Assembly: GCF_004345725.1 (NCBI RefSeq) | Contig: NZ_SLXG01000008.1 | Location: 54,681-118,680, forward strand | From: Crenobacter luteus | GTDB taxonomy: Bacteria; Pseudomonadota; Gammaproteobacteria; Burkholderiales; Chromobacteriaceae | Length of the DNA: 64,000 bases | Reading direction: 5' to 3' | Part shown: one piece after another, positions 55,670 to 64,000 of the stretch | Layout: every line of letters starts with the position of its first letter | Numbering within the stretch: the stretch's first letter is position 1 | The notes under the pieces: generated by a model | Databases searched by the model: none | The model's input: the letters and a program-made list of their open reading frames with translations, nothing else | What the model was told of the DNA's origin: nothing | Translations under genes and position numbers: made by a program

Positions 55670-56361
55670 GGGCGCGCCCCCACCAGGCGGCCGTCGACGA
55701 GGCGGTAGATCGCGTCGCAGCGGCCGGCCAGCTCGGTGTCGTGCGTCACCAGCACCAAGGCGGTACCCTCCTCGGCGTTGAGCTGGAACAGGAGGTCGAT
55801 GATCTGGCGGCCGGTCGCCGCGTCGAGGTTGCCGGTCGGCTCGTCGGCGAACAGCAGCCGGGGACGGATCACGAAGGCGCGCGCCAGCGCGACGCGCTGC
55901 TGCTCGCCGCCGGACAGGTGCTTGGGATAGTGGCGCAGCCGTTGGCCGAGGCCGACGCGCTCGAGCATCGCGCGCGCCGCCGCCTCCGGTTTCGGATGGC
56001 CGGACAATTCCAAGGGCAGCATCACGTTCTCGAGCGCGGTCAGCTGCGGCATCAGCTGGAAGTTCTGGAACACGAAGCCGACCCGGTCGCGCCTGAGCCT
56101 GGCGCGCGCGTCTTCGGACAGCGTCGACAGCGGCTCGCCGAGCAGCCACACCTCGCCGCCGGACGGGCGGTCGAGGCCGGCCAAGAGCGACAACAGCGTC
56201 GACTTGCCGCTGCCGGAGGCGCCGACGATGGCGACACTTTCTCCGTCCGTCAGCGTCAAACTGGCACTTTTCAGGATCGTCAGCGCCTCGCCGTTCAGGT
56301 GGACTTGCTTGGCGAGTTCGCACGCCGACAGAATGGACGTTTCTTCGAGGGGATGGAGCAT
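55666..56361 (-). CDS. ybbA: ABC transporter ATP-binding protein (YbbA/LolD-like)
   Basis: 231-aa ATPase with Walker A GASGSGKST, signature LSGGEQQRVALARA, Walker B LLFADEPTGNLD and the H-loop VTHD. It belongs to the LolD/MacB class. The predicted ATG at 56361 overlaps the divergent tesA ATG within a CATG tetranucleotide, so neither gene has a private upstream region. An upstream extension is open but would run antisense through the tesA signal peptide. Repeat copy at 55941 (Leu-Gly-Gln). Confidence 0.91.
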   Translation of the reverse strand: MLHPLEETSILSACELAKQVHLNGEALTILKSASLTLTDGESVAIVGASGSGKSTLLSLLAGLDRPSGGEVWLLGEPLSTLSEDARARLRRDRVGFVFQNFQLMPQLTALENVMLPLELSGHPKPEAAARAMLERVGLGQRLRHYPKHLSGGEQQRVALARAFVIRPRLLFADEPTGNLDAATGRQIIDLLFQLNAEEGTALVLVTHDTELAGRCDAIYRLVDGRLVGARP

Positions 56362-56968
56362 GCGCTTTTCTTTTCGCTGGCTGTATCTGGTCGTCGGGCT
56401 GGCGACGTTCGCGCCCGCGGGCGCGGCCACCGTGATGGTGTTCGGCGACAGCCTGTCGGCCGCCTACGGGCTCGCGCCCGAACAGGGCTGGGTCGCGCTG
56501 ATGCAGACAGAATTGGGGACGAAGCACCGCGTCGTCAATGCCAGCCTGTCGGGCGAGACCACCGCCGGCGGCCTGTCGCGGTTGCCGCAGGCGCTGGCGA
56601 CGCACCAGCCGGACGTGGTGGTGATCGAACTGGGCGCCAACGACGGCCTCAGGGGCCTGCCGATCGTCGCGATGCAGGACAACCTGGCGAAGATGATCGA
56701 ACTCTCGCGCCGCGCCGGCGCCCGCCCGGTGCTGGTCGGCATGGCGCTGCCCCCCAACTATGGCCCGCAATACACCGCCAAGTTCCAGGCCAGCTTCAAG
56801 ACCCTGGCCGAGCGCGAGCGCGTGCCGCTGGTGCCCTTCCTGTTCGACGGCTTCGCCGCGGACCGCACGCGCTTCCAGAACGACGGCATCCACCCGAACG
56901 CCGCCGCGCAGCCGCGGATGCGCGACAACGTGCTGCGCGTGCTGCGGCCGCTGCTGGCCAAAAGCTGA
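56360..56968 (+). CDS. tesA: Arylesterase / thioesterase I (TesA, SGNH hydrolase)
   Basis: Periplasmic multifunctional esterase of 202 aa. It has a signal peptide (about 1-23, cleaved after APAGAA), the GDSL serine motif VFGDSLSAAYG, the oxyanion block LGANDGLRG and the catalytic DGIHPN near the C-terminus. GAGGGG lies 8 bases before the ATG. It is divergent from ybbA, a gene pairing conserved with E. coli. An upstream in-frame start at 56204 would destroy the signal peptide. Confidence 0.93.
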   Translation: MRFSFRWLYLVVGLATFAPAGAATVMVFGDSLSAAYGLAPEQGWVALMQTELGTKHRVVNASLSGETTAGGLSRLPQALATHQPDVVVIELGANDGLRGLPIVAMQDNLAKMIELSRRAGARPVLVGMALPPNYGPQYTAKFQASFKTLAERERVPLVPFLFDGFAADRTRFQNDGIHPNAAAQPRMRDNVLRVLRPLLAKS

Positions 56969-56978
56969 CGCGTCTCCG

Positions 56979-57001
56979 GCTCGGCCAACGTTGGCCGAAG
57001 C
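56979..57001. repeat. Near-perfect inverted GTTGGCCGAG pair
   Basis: CTCGGCCAAC (56980) abuts GTTGGCCGAA (56990), the second copy having a G-to-A change at its last base. It follows the tesA stop by 11 bp and directly precedes a strong terminator. Confidence 0.8.
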
Positions 57002-57007
57002 GATGAA

Positions 57008-57035
57008 AAAACCCCGCGACGCGTCGCGGGGTTTT
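57008..57035. terminator. Bidirectional terminator between tesA and ahpC
   Basis: A 28-bp palindrome built on AAAACCCCGCGACG and its complement, with A and T runs outside. It serves convergent tesA and ahpC. Confidence 0.88.
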
Positions 57036-57056
57036 GGCGTTCCCGAAGGAAGCGGA

Positions 57057-57674
57057 TTACAGCTGGGCGGCGTTCTCGGCCAGGTAGGCGGCGACGCCGG
57101 CGGCGTCGGCCTTCATGCCTTTTTTACCCTTGTTCCAGCCGGCCGGGCACACTTCGCCGTTCTCTTCGAAGAACTGCAGCGCGTCGACCATGCGGATCAT
57201 TTCGTCGATGTTGCGGCCCAGCGGCAGGTTGTTGACGACCTGATGCTGCACCACGCCCGACTTGTCGATCAGGAAGGAGCCGCGGAAGGCGACGCCGCCG
57301 TCGGCTTCGACGTCGTAGGCCTTGCACAGCTCGTGCTGGATGTCGGCGACCAGGGTGTAGCCGACCTGGCCGATGCCGCCTTTTTCGACGGCGGTGTTGC
57401 GCCACGCGGCGTGGGTGAAGTGGCTGTCGATCGACACGCCGATCACTTCGACGTTGCGCTTCTTGAACTCTTCCAGACGGTTGTCGAAAGCGATCAGTTC
57501 GGACGGGCACACGAAGGTGAAGTCGAGCGGGTAGAAGAACACCACGGCGTACTTGCCTTCGGTCTCCTGCTTGAAGTTGAAGTTCTCGACGATTTCGCCG
57601 TTGCCCTTCACGGCGGCGAAGGTTTTTTCGGCGCAGCCGAAGAACGGAGCTTGCTTGCCAACGAGTACGGCCAT
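57057..57674 (-). CDS. ahpC: 2-Cys peroxiredoxin (AhpC/TSA family)
   Basis: Thiol peroxidase of 205 aa. The peroxidatic Cys is in DFTFVCPSE and the resolving Cys in GEVCPAGW. It resembles the typical 2-Cys type with the YF-like C-terminal region. No ahpF is adjacent, so electrons probably come from thioredoxin or another carrier. AGGAG lies upstream of the ATG. Confidence 0.93.
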   Translation of the reverse strand: MAVLVGKQAPFFGCAEKTFAAVKGNGEIVENFNFKQETEGKYAVVFFYPLDFTFVCPSELIAFDNRLEEFKKRNVEVIGVSIDSHFTHAAWRNTAVEKGGIGQVGYTLVADIQHELCKAYDVEADGGVAFRGSFLIDKSGVVQHQVVNNLPLGRNIDEMIRMVDALQFFEENGEVCPAGWNKGKKGMKADAAGVAAYLAENAAQL

Positions 57675-57740
57675 GGAGGTCTCCTTGAAGAAGCGGGTAA
57701 AGAAGCGGCCGGAAAACCGGCCAACAGAAAACGGGGTGGT

Positions 57741-57769
57741 TATAAATCAGCACGGCGGCGGACGACCAA
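57741..57769 (-). promoter_or_regulatory. Putative promoter of ahpC
   Basis: On the minus strand, TTGGTC (57769-57764) and TTTATA (57746-57741) are separated by 17 bp, about 70 bp before the ATG. An adjacent CCAATTGG palindrome (57766-57773) overlaps the -35 and could be an operator. Confidence 0.45.
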
Positions 57770-57885
57770 TTGGAAATCCATATCGCCCCAATTGAATCCG
57801 GCTATCCGTCATGCCAGATGAAGGGGGCAGATGGGGATAGCGAGCGGCATTTCAAGGCCAGGGCCACCGCGCAGCGGCCATGAAA

Positions 57886-57911
57886 AAACGGGCGGAATGC
57901 TCCGCCCGTTT
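57886..57911 (-). terminator. Intrinsic terminator of aspS
   Basis: Read on the minus strand, an 11-bp stem (AAACGGGCGGA with TCCGCCCGTTT, loop of 4) is followed by a T6 run. It lies 33 bp after the aspS stop. Confidence 0.88.
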
Positions 57912-57926
57912 CGCGTTTCGCCGGCG

Positions 57927-57936
57927 CTCGGCCAAC
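57927..57936 (-). repeat. Solo intergenic GTTGGCCGAG element
   Basis: CTCGGCCAAC in the long form GCTCGGCCAACCCTGG, between the aspS stop and its terminator. Confidence 0.8.
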
Positions 57937-57943
57937 CCTGGCC

Positions 57944-59749
57944 TTACTGCGCGGCGGTTTCGGCCTTCTGGCGCAGGCGCAGGTTCAGTTCGCGCAGCTG
58001 CTTCTCGTCGACCGCGTTCGGCGCGTGGGTCAGCAGGCACTGCGCGCGCTGCGTCTTCGGGAAGGCGATCACGTCGCGGATCGACTCGGCGCCGCACATC
58101 AGCGTCACCAGACGGTCGAGACCGAACGCGAGGCCGCCGTGCGGCGGCGCGCCGAACTTGAGGTTGTCGAGCAGGAAGCCGAACTTGTTCTGCTGCTCTT
58201 CCGGGCTGATCTTCAGCGCGGCGAACACCTTCTCCTGCACGTCGGCGCGGTGGATACGCACCGAACCGCCGCCGATTTCCCAACCGTTCAGCACCATGTC
58301 GTAGGCGCGCGCGAGGCAGGCGCCCGGATCGGTTTCCATCAGGTCCTCGTGACCCGGTTTCGGGCTGGTGAACGGATGGTGGCAGGCGGTCCAGCGGTCG
58401 GCCTCCTCGTCGTATTCGAACATCGGGAAGTCGACCACCCACAGCGGACGCCATTCCTTGACGAAGTAGCCGCCGGCCTCGCCCTTCTCGTGACCGATCT
58501 TGATGCGCAGCGCGCCGATCGCCTCGTTGACGACCTTGGCCTTGTCGGCGCCGAAGAAGATGATGTCGCCGTCCTCGGCGCCGGTGCGCGCGATGATTTC
58601 GGTCAGCGCGGCAACCGACAGGAATTTCACGATCGGCGACTGCAGGCCGCTGCTCTCGTCGTTGCTGATCTTGCTCTTGTCGTTGACCTTGATGTAAGCC
58701 AAGCCCTTGGCGCCGTAGATGCCGACGAACTGGGTGTACTCGTCGATCTCCTTGCGCGACAGCGAAGCGCCGCCCGGCACGCGCAGCGCGACGACGCGGC
58801 CGTTCGGCAGGTCGGCGGCGCCGCGGAACACCTTGAACTCCTCGGTCTTCATCAGATCGGTCAGTTCGGTGAACTTGAGGCTGACGCGCAGATCCGGCTT
58901 GTCCGAGCCGTAGTAGAACATCGCGTCGGCGTAGGCCATGCGCGGGAAGTCGCCGAGCTCGACGCCCATCACGTCGCGGAAGATCTCGCGCGCCATGCCC
59001 TCGGTGATGTCCATGATCTCGTCCTCGTTCAGGAACGAGGTTTCCAAGTCGATCTGGGTGAATTCCGGCTGGCGGTCGGCGCGCAGGTCTTCGTCGCGGA
59101 AGCACTTGGTGATCTGGTAGTAGCGGTCGAAGCCGGCCACCATCAGCAGCTGCTTAAAGAGCTGCGGCGACTGCGGCAGCGCGAAGAATTCGCCCGGGTG
59201 CACGCGGGACGGCACCAGGTAGTCGCGCGCGCCTTCCGGCGTCGAGCGGGTCAGCATCGGCGTTTCGACGTCGATGAAGCCCTGCTTGTCGAGGTACTGG
59301 CGCACGCCCATCGCGACGCGGTAGCGCAGGCGCAGGTTCTTCTGCATCGCCGGGCGACGCAGGTCGATCACGCGGTTCAAGAGGCGCACGTTCTCCGACA
59401 GGTTCTCGTCGTCGATCTGGAACGGCGGGGTGGCGGCGGCGTTGAGGATCTCGATCTCTTTGCCGAGGATCTCGATCTCGCCCGAGATCAGGTTCGCGTT
59501 GGCGGTGCCGGCCGGGCGCTCGCGCACGAGGCCGGTGATCGACACGACGTATTCGCCGCGGCAGGCGTCGGCGGTGGCGAAGGCTGCCGGCACGTCCGGG
59601 TCGAACACCACCTGCACCAGACCCTCGCGGTCGCGCAGGTCGATGAAGATCACGCCGCCATGGTCGCGGCGGCGGTGCACCCAGCCCTTCACGGTCACGG
59701 TCTGGCCGAGGTATTTCTTGTCGATGAGTCCGCTGTAATCGGTTCGCAT
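57944..59749 (-). CDS. aspS: Aspartyl-tRNA synthetase
   Basis: Class II synthetase of 601 aa. An OB-fold anticodon domain ([21 protein letters not shown]) is followed by the bacterial-type catalytic core with motif 2 ([18 protein letters not shown]), a GAD insertion domain (about 300-415) and motif 3 ([10 protein letters not shown]). Whether it also charges tRNA(Asn) depends on asnS and gatCAB elsewhere. It follows the DUF502 and FmdB genes on the same strand. Confidence 0.97.
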   Translation of the reverse strand: MRTDYSGLIDKKYLGQTVTVKGWVHRRRDHGGVIFIDLRDREGLVQVVFDPDVPAAFATADACRGEYVVSITGLVRERPAGTANANLISGEIEILGKEIEILNAAATPPFQIDDENLSENVRLLNRVIDLRRPAMQKNLRLRYRVAMGVRQYLDKQGFIDVETPMLTRSTPEGARDYLVPSRVHPGEFFALPQSPQLFKQLLMVAGFDRYYQITKCFRDEDLRADRQPEFTQIDLETSFLNEDEIMDITEGMAREIFRDVMGVELGDFPRMAYADAMFYYGSDKPDLRVSLKFTELTDLMKTEEFKVFRGAADLPNGRVVALRVPGGASLSRKEIDEYTQFVGIYGAKGLAYIKVNDKSKISNDESSGLQSPIVKFLSVAALTEIIARTGAEDGDIIFFGADKAKVVNEAIGALRIKIGHEKGEAGGYFVKEWRPLWVVDFPMFEYDEEADRWTACHHPFTSPKPGHEDLMETDPGACLARAYDMVLNGWEIGGGSVRIHRADVQEKVFAALKISPEEQQNKFGFLLDNLKFGAPPHGGLAFGLDRLVTLMCGAESIRDVIAFPKTQRAQCLLTHAPNAVDEKQLRELNLRLRQKAETAAQ

Positions 59750-59801
59750 GATGTGCTTGATTGGTTTCGGTTCTGAATGGTTGGACGGACTTGGCGACAG
59801 C

Positions 59802-60422
59802 TTAGCCCGCTTTGCGGGCCGGGGCCACCATGCCCATCGAAATCGCGTACTTCAGCGCCTCGTCGACGCTCATATTGAGCGGCCGGGTTTGCGCACGCGG
59901 CACCATGACGAAGTAGCCCGAGGTCGGGTTCGGGATGGTCGGCACGTAAACGCCGATATAGTCGTCGCCGAGCTCGTCGCTCACCATCTCGGGCAGCGGG
60001 CCGGTCTGGAAGGCGACCGTCCAGGTCCCCTGCTGCGGGAACTGCACCAGGATGGGCGTCTTGAAAGCCTGGCCGTTGTCGGACAGCAGCGTGTCGCTGA
60101 TCTGCTTGACGCTGTTGTAGATCGACTTGACCACCGGCGTGCGCGACAACAGCGCGTGCCAGAAGTCGATCAGGCGTTGGCCGAGCACGTTGGCCGCCAG
60201 CATGCCGGTGCCGAGCAGGATGGCGACCGCCAGCAGCACGCCCAAGCCCGGGATCGCGAAACCGAACAGCCGCTCGGGACGCAGCGCGTCCGGCAGCAGG
60301 TTCAGCGTCAGGTCGAGGGTGCCGACGATCAGGTTCAGCACCCACAGCGTGACCGCTACCGGCAGCCAGATCAGCAGACCGGTGACCAGGTAACCCTTGA
60401 GGTTCATCTTGACCTGTTTCAT
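59802..60422 (-). CDS. DUF502 family membrane protein
   Basis: 206-aa protein with two membrane segments (about 9-33 and 57-80) and a C-terminal globular part with [17 protein letters not shown]. This pattern is typical of DUF502, a family of unknown function. The ATG at 60422 overlaps the fmdB stop by 1 bp. The fmdB-DUF502-aspS order is conserved in Betaproteobacteria. Repeat copy at 60176 (Leu-Gly-Gln). Confidence 0.88.
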   Translation of the reverse strand: MKQVKMNLKGYLVTGLLIWLPVAVTLWVLNLIVGTLDLTLNLLPDALRPERLFGFAIPGLGVLLAVAILLGTGMLAANVLGQRLIDFWHALLSRTPVVKSIYNSVKQISDTLLSDNGQAFKTPILVQFPQQGTWTVAFQTGPLPEMVSDELGDDYIGVYVPTIPNPTSGYFVMVPRAQTRPLNMSVDEALKYAISMGMVAPARKAG

Positions 60423-60667
60423 CAGGAATGACTGCACGAGGCCGAACAGCTGTGCCCGGCGTCGCCGCCGGATTTGGCGCCGCCGCCGCCCTTGAAGTCG
60501 GTCGCGTACCAGCCCGAGCCCTTGAGCTGGAAGCCGGCGGCCGACACTTGCTTGTGGTAGTCGGCGCTGCCGCAGGCCGGGCAGGCGGCGATGGCGGCGT
60601 CGCTCATCTTCTGCAGGTGCTCCTTGCGCACACCGCAGGCGTTGCAGTGGTATTCGTAGATCGGCAT
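60422..60667 (-). CDS. FmdB family zinc-ribbon protein
   Basis: 81-aa protein starting MPIYEYHCNACG, with zinc-ribbon cysteines 8, 11, 29 and 32. It has a Gly-rich tail ending in a Cys/Ser/His-rich cluster. The family is named FmdB but its function is unknown. AGGAG lies 8 bases before the ATG. Confidence 0.92.
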   Translation of the reverse strand: MPIYEYHCNACGVRKEHLQKMSDAAIAACPACGSADYHKQVSAAGFQLKGSGWYATDFKGGGGAKSGGDAGHSCSASCSHS

Positions 60668-60760
60668 GGTGACGTCTCCTGCGTGGATGCCGGCCGCGGC
60701 GGATGCGACGGCCCGGCGCTTGGGACGGCGCGCGCCAATGCAGGCCGACCCAAACGCGCG

Positions 60761-60766
60761 ATTATA
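60761..60766 (-). promoter_or_regulatory. Candidate -10 box for the fmdB-DUF502-aspS operon
   Basis: A perfect TATAAT on the minus strand, about 95 bp before the fmdB ATG, in otherwise GC-rich DNA. No convincing -35 box is visible at 16-18 bp (TTTTCC at best). Confidence 0.4.
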
Positions 60767-60952
60767 TCCGACTGACGCGCCGGGGAAAAAGGGCGGCGGC
60801 CGTTGTCGCGACGCGACACGCGACACTGGCGCCGCACGGCCTTCTCGCCGTAACATGCCACTGTCAAGCTATATTGCACTGCAGCAGCGGGCGCCCACCC
60901 GTCCGCCTCTTCGTTCACGCACCCGGCCGCCGCGCCGGACCAGGAGGCCAGC

Positions 60953-61729
60953 ATGACGCATCCCCTCACGTCGCTTTCGGGCAAGAAAGGCCTGATCGTC
61001 GGCATCGCCAACCGCCACAGCATCGCCTACGGCTGCGCGCGCGTCCTCAAGGCGCAGGGCGCCGAACTCGCCGTCACCTACCTCAACGCCAAGGCCGAAC
61101 CCTTCGTGCGGCCGCTGGCGGACGAACTCGGCGCCGGCCTCGTCCTGCCGCTGGACGTCGAAAAGCCCGGCGAACTCGACGCCGTGTTCGCCGCGATCCG
61201 CGAACAGTGGGGCCGGCTCGACTTCGTCGTCCACTCGATCGCCTACTGCCCGCTCGAGGACCTGCACGGCCGCGTGGTCGACTGCAGCCTGGAAGGCTTC
61301 CAGCAGGCGATGCGCGTGTCGTGCTACTCGCTGATCGAGATGGCGAGGTTGGCCGAGCCCTTGATGAAGGACGGCGGCACCCTCGTCGCGATGAGCTACT
61401 ACGGCGCCGAGAAGGTGGTCGAGAACTACAACATCATGGGGCCGGTCAAGGCGGCGCTCGAGAGCACGGTGCGCTATCTGGCGCACGAACTGGGCGGCCA
61501 GGGCATCCGCGTGCACGCGGTGTCGCCGGGACCGCTGAAAACGCGCGCCGCCTCCGGCATCGCGCACTTCGACGCGCTGATCGACGCCGCGATCGAGCGC
61601 GCGCCGCAGAACCGGCTGGTCGACATCGACGAGGTCGGCGCGACCTGCGCCTTCCTCGTGTCCGACGCCGCGCGCGCGCTGACCGGCGACACGCTGTACG
61701 TCGACGCCGGCTTCCACATCATGGGCTGA
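60953..61729 (+). CDS. fabI: Enoyl-[acyl-carrier-protein] reductase (NADH), FabI type
   Basis: 258-aa short-chain dehydrogenase of the FabI group. Its nucleotide motif GIANRHSIAYG and active-site block YNIMGPVKAALE (Tyr-x6-Lys) fit FabI. The exact block (SYYGAEKVVENYNIMGPVK) resembles the second FabI paralogue seen next to pta-ackA in some Proteobacteria. So this may not be the main fatty-acid enzyme. It is followed 62 bp later by the phosphotransacetylase gene. Repeat copy at 61348. Confidence 0.9.
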   Translation: MTHPLTSLSGKKGLIVGIANRHSIAYGCARVLKAQGAELAVTYLNAKAEPFVRPLADELGAGLVLPLDVEKPGELDAVFAAIREQWGRLDFVVHSIAYCPLEDLHGRVVDCSLEGFQQAMRVSCYSLIEMARLAEPLMKDGGTLVAMSYYGAEKVVENYNIMGPVKAALESTVRYLAHELGGQGIRVHAVSPGPLKTRAASGIAHFDALIDAAIERAPQNRLVDIDEVGATCAFLVSDAARALTGDTLYVDAGFHIMG

Positions 61730-61791
61730 CGCGCCCTCCTTGCAACCGACGCCGCCCCGCGCGGGCGGCCCCAAGACAAAGGCGCAGTACC

Positions 61792-62724
61792 ATGACCCGC
61801 GACGAACACGCCTTCACCGACATCATCGCCGCCGCACGCGACGCCGGACCGCTGCCGATGGCGGTCGCCCACCCGGCCAGCCGCGAAGCGCTCCTGGGCG
61901 CCTTCGAGGCCGCCGACGAGGGGCTGGCCCGCCCGATCCTGGTCGGCCCGCGCGACAAGCTGGCGCGGCTGGCGGCCGAGCTGGAACGCGAGCTGGCCGA
62001 TTTCGAACTGATCGACACCCCGCACAGCCACGCCGCCGCCGAGCGCGCGGTGCGGCTGGTGCGCGAAGGCCACGCCGAACTGCTGATGAAGGGCAGCCTG
62101 CACACCGACGAATTCATGGAAGCGGTGCTCGAGCGCAGCGCCGGCCTCAGGACCGACCGCCGCGTCAGCCACGTGTTCGTGATGAAGGTCGAGAGCTACC
62201 CGCGCTACCTGTTCATCACCGATGCGGCGATCAACATCGAGCCCGACCTCGCCGCCAAGCGCGACATCGTACAGAACGCGATCGACCTGACGCGTGCGCT
62301 CGGCATCGCCACGCCGCGCGTCGCCATCCTGTCGGCGGTCGAGACGGTCAACCCCAAGCTGCGCTCGACGATAGACGCGGCCGCGCTGTGCAAGATGGCC
62401 GACCGCGGCCAGATCAGCGGCGGCGTGCTCGACGGCCCGCTCGCCTTCGACAACGCGATCTCGGCCGAAGCGGCCGCCAGCAAGGGCATCGTCTCGCCGG
62501 TCGCCGGCCGGCCCGACGTGCTGGTCGTCCCCGACCTCGAGTCGGGCAATATGCTCGCCAAGCAGCTGACCTACCTAGCCGCCGCCGCCTCGGCCGGCGT
62601 CGTGATGGGCGCGCGCGTGCCCATCGTGCTGACCAGCCGCGCCGACGACGCGGCCGGCCGGCTCGCGTCGACCGCGGTCGCCAGCCTCGTTGCCCACCGT
62701 CGCCGCCATGGAGGCCCGCTATGA
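61792..62724 (+). CDS. Phosphate acetyl/butyryltransferase
   Basis: 310-aa acyltransferase of the Pta/Ptb fold, the short form without the N-terminal regulatory domains of E. coli Pta. Typical segments are ARPILVGPRDKL, ELLMKGSLHTDEFM, AILSAVETVNPKL and VPDLESGNMLAKQL. With ackA it would interconvert acyl-CoA and acyl phosphate. Acetyl-CoA is the default substrate, but butyryl or 3-hydroxybutyryl-CoA is possible. Its stop overlaps the ackA start. Confidence 0.9.
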   Translation: MTRDEHAFTDIIAAARDAGPLPMAVAHPASREALLGAFEAADEGLARPILVGPRDKLARLAAELERELADFELIDTPHSHAAAERAVRLVREGHAELLMKGSLHTDEFMEAVLERSAGLRTDRRVSHVFVMKVESYPRYLFITDAAINIEPDLAAKRDIVQNAIDLTRALGIATPRVAILSAVETVNPKLRSTIDAAALCKMADRGQISGGVLDGPLAFDNAISAEAAASKGIVSPVAGRPDVLVVPDLESGNMLAKQLTYLAAAASAGVVMGARVPIVLTSRADDAAGRLASTAVASLVAHRRRHGGPL

Positions 62725-63872
62725 CGCCCGTGCACCTGACGCTCAACGCCGGCTCGTCGACGCTGAAGTTCCGCGCCTACCACGCCGACGACCACCGGCT
62801 GCTGCTGCGCGGCCTGATCGACCACTTCGGCGCCGGCGACGCCAGCCTCGCGCTCGACTTCGCCGACGGCCGGCGTGAAACGCGCCGGCTCGCCGACACC
62901 GGCCGCGAGCGCGCGTTACCGCTGCTGCTCGCCACGCTGGCCGACGCCGGCCTCGTCGTCGCCGCCGCGATCCACCGCGTCGTGCACGGCGGGCGCGACT
63001 TCGCCGCGCCGGTGGCGCTGACGGCGGCGGTGCGCGAGCAGCTCGCCGCGCTGTCGGCGCTGGCGCCCTTGCACCAGCCGACCAGCCTCGCCGTCGTCGA
63101 GCAGTTGGCCGAGGCACGCCCGACGCTGCCGCAGATCGCCTGCTTCGACACCGCCTTTCACGCCAAGGCGCCGGCGCTCAACCAGCGCTTCGCGATCGCA
63201 CGCCACTGGTACGACGAGGGCGTGCGCCGCTACGGCTTCCACGGCCTGTCGTACGCGGCGATCGCGCGCCGGCTGCCCGAGTACGGCCTGGCCGACGCGC
63301 GCGTCGTCGTCTGCCACCTCGGCAGCGGCGCCAGCGCCTGCGGCATGGTCGCCGGGCAGAGCGTCGCCTCGACGATGGGCTTCTCGGCGCTCGACGGCCT
63401 GATGATGGGCACGCGCGCCGGCCTGATCGACCCGGAGGTGCTGCTGTACTGGCAGGAGACGCACGGCATGGACATCAAGGCGGTGCGCGACGAGCTGTAC
63501 AAGAAGAGCGGCCTCTTGGGCGTGTCCGGGCTGTCGTCGGACATGCGCGTGCTGCTCGAGAGCGACGCGCCCGAGGCGCACGAGGCCGTCGAGCTGTTTT
63601 GCAGCCGCGCCGCGCGCGAGGTCGCGTCGCTGTCGACCGCGATCGGCGGGCTCGACGCGCTGGTGTTTACCGCCGGCATCGGCGAACACTCGGCCGAGGT
63701 GCGCGCGAACATCGTCGCGCGGCTCGGCTGGCTCGGCCTCGCGCTCGACGCCTCGGCCAACCACGAGCACGACGCCGAGATCGCCTCGCCCGACAGCAGC
63801 GCCGACATCCTGGTGATCCCGACCGACGAGGAAGGCGAGATGCTCGCCGAGGCGCTGCCGCTTTTGGCCTGA
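62721..63872 (+). CDS. ackA: Acetate kinase
   Basis: ASKHA-fold kinase of 383 aa. It has the opening NAGSSTLKF, RVVHGG, the catalytic ACFDTAFH, YGFHGLSY, and LGSGASACG with GFSALDGLMMGTRAG. The family C-terminal block FTAGIGEHSAEVR is present. It overlaps the preceding acyltransferase gene by 4 bp. The downstream region is interrupted 20 bp later by an insertion-sequence end. Repeat copies at 63104 and, in a third frame (Ser-Ala-Asn), at 63752. Confidence 0.95.
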   Translation: MTPVHLTLNAGSSTLKFRAYHADDHRLLLRGLIDHFGAGDASLALDFADGRRETRRLADTGRERALPLLLATLADAGLVVAAAIHRVVHGGRDFAAPVALTAAVREQLAALSALAPLHQPTSLAVVEQLAEARPTLPQIACFDTAFHAKAPALNQRFAIARHWYDEGVRRYGFHGLSYAAIARRLPEYGLADARVVVCHLGSGASACGMVAGQSVASTMGFSALDGLMMGTRAGLIDPEVLLYWQETHGMDIKAVRDELYKKSGLLGVSGLSSDMRVLLESDAPEAHEAVELFCSRAAREVASLSTAIGGLDALVFTAGIGEHSAEVRANIVARLGWLGLALDASANHEHDAEIASPDSSADILVIPTDEEGEMLAEALPLLA

Positions 63873-63891
63873 GCCGCCGTCCGTAAAAAAA

Positions 63892-64000
63892 GGTTCTTCA
63901 CGGATTCCCGGGGAAAGCGGCCCTGATCTTCAGGAAGAAGTACTCGCTGTCCCGGTAGCCATAGGCCATGCGCTTCATCACCTTGATCCGGTTGTTGATC
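63892..64000 (-). mobile_element. Right-edge fragment of an ISL3-type insertion sequence
   Basis: The element appears to begin at GGTTCTTCACGGATTCC (63892), like the terminal repeats of ISL3-family elements. It is preceded by TAAAAAAA, which could be an 8-bp AT-rich target duplication. The transposase C-terminus runs toward this end. The element continues past the window, so its other end and its integrity are unknown. Confidence 0.7.
63898..64000 (-). CDS. ISL3-type transposase, C-terminal fragment
   Basis: The last 34 codons of a transposase, read from the right edge. The frame gives INNRIKVMKRMAYGYRD followed by SEYFFLKIRAAFPGNP and a TGA stop, a pattern I recognise from the end of DDE transposases of the ISL3 family. 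The 5' part lies outside the window. The stop codon falls inside the terminal repeat. Confidence 0.8.
   Translation of the reverse strand, partial: INNRIKVMKRMAYGYRDSEYFFLKIRAAFPGNP

Overview
The window is a GC-rich (roughly two-thirds G+C by eye), densely coded chromosomal segment with about 70 genes. Gene content and protein style fit a betaproteobacterium of the order Neisseriales, most likely Chromobacteriaceae. Supporting features are the tmk-holB-pilZ-tatD block, ratA/rnfH/smpB, tadA with a TfoX_C-like N-terminus, and ppsA/ppsR. I cannot name the genus. There is no plasmid or phage character. The only mobile DNA is one end of an insertion sequence at the right edge (63892-64000).

Layout. 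0-3.2 kb: glycine cleavage genes gcvT-gcvH behind a tandem glycine riboswitch, then gluQ and a 7Fe ferredoxin. 3.2-12.4 kb (minus strand): chemotaxis operon mcp-like, cheY, cheA, cheW, mcp, cheR, cheB, cheD. 12.5-13.7 kb: a FleS/FlrB-like sensor kinase. 13.9-20.2 kb (plus strand): second chemotaxis block cheV-cheV-cheY-cheZ-cheA plus an EAL-HDOD protein. The two blocks together hold two CheA, two CheY and two CheV proteins, but only one CheW, CheR, CheB, CheD and CheZ. 20.2-22.2 kb: tsaB-rimI-uracil-DNA glycosylase. 22.3-27.2 kb: rpmB-rpmG, pyrG, kdsA, eno, ftsB. 27.3-32.5 kb: a diguanylate cyclase, rnfH/ratA, smpB, a small membrane protein, guaA. 32.7-36.0 kb: a YqjD/YqjE/YqjK-like trio, tadA, two L,D-transpeptidases and a membrane protein. 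36.2-43.1 kb: a BASS-type transporter, both fumarase classes back to back, and a nemR-nitroreductase-nemA electrophile-response operon with two visible operators. 43.2-47.9 kb: ppsA and its regulator ppsR, then trpS behind a tryptophan attenuator with its own leader peptide. 47.9-53.2 kb: mltG-tmk-holB-pilZ-tatD-metallohydrolase. 53.2-57.0 kb: an ABC transporter (YbbA/YbbP type) and divergent tesA. 57-60.7 kb: peroxiredoxin, aspS, a DUF502 protein and an FmdB protein. 61-63.9 kb: fabI-pta-ackA.

The most striking signal is not a gene. The 10-mer GTTGGCCGAG (or its complement CTCGGCCAAC) occurs about 38 times exactly in 64 kb, plus about a dozen one-mismatch copies. Random expectation is well under one. 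Single copies lie in coding sequence, almost always read as Leu-Ala-Glu or Leu-Gly-Gln, while several intergenic copies form perfect inverted pairs at gene ends. This is how DNA uptake sequences behave in Neisseriaceae, but the word lacks the CTG-containing core of the DUS dialects I know. I propose it as a DUS-like element of a different dialect. Other regulatory finds are the tandem glycine riboswitch (1604-1822), the trpS attenuator (46693-46812) and the NemR-type operators (40490, 41185).
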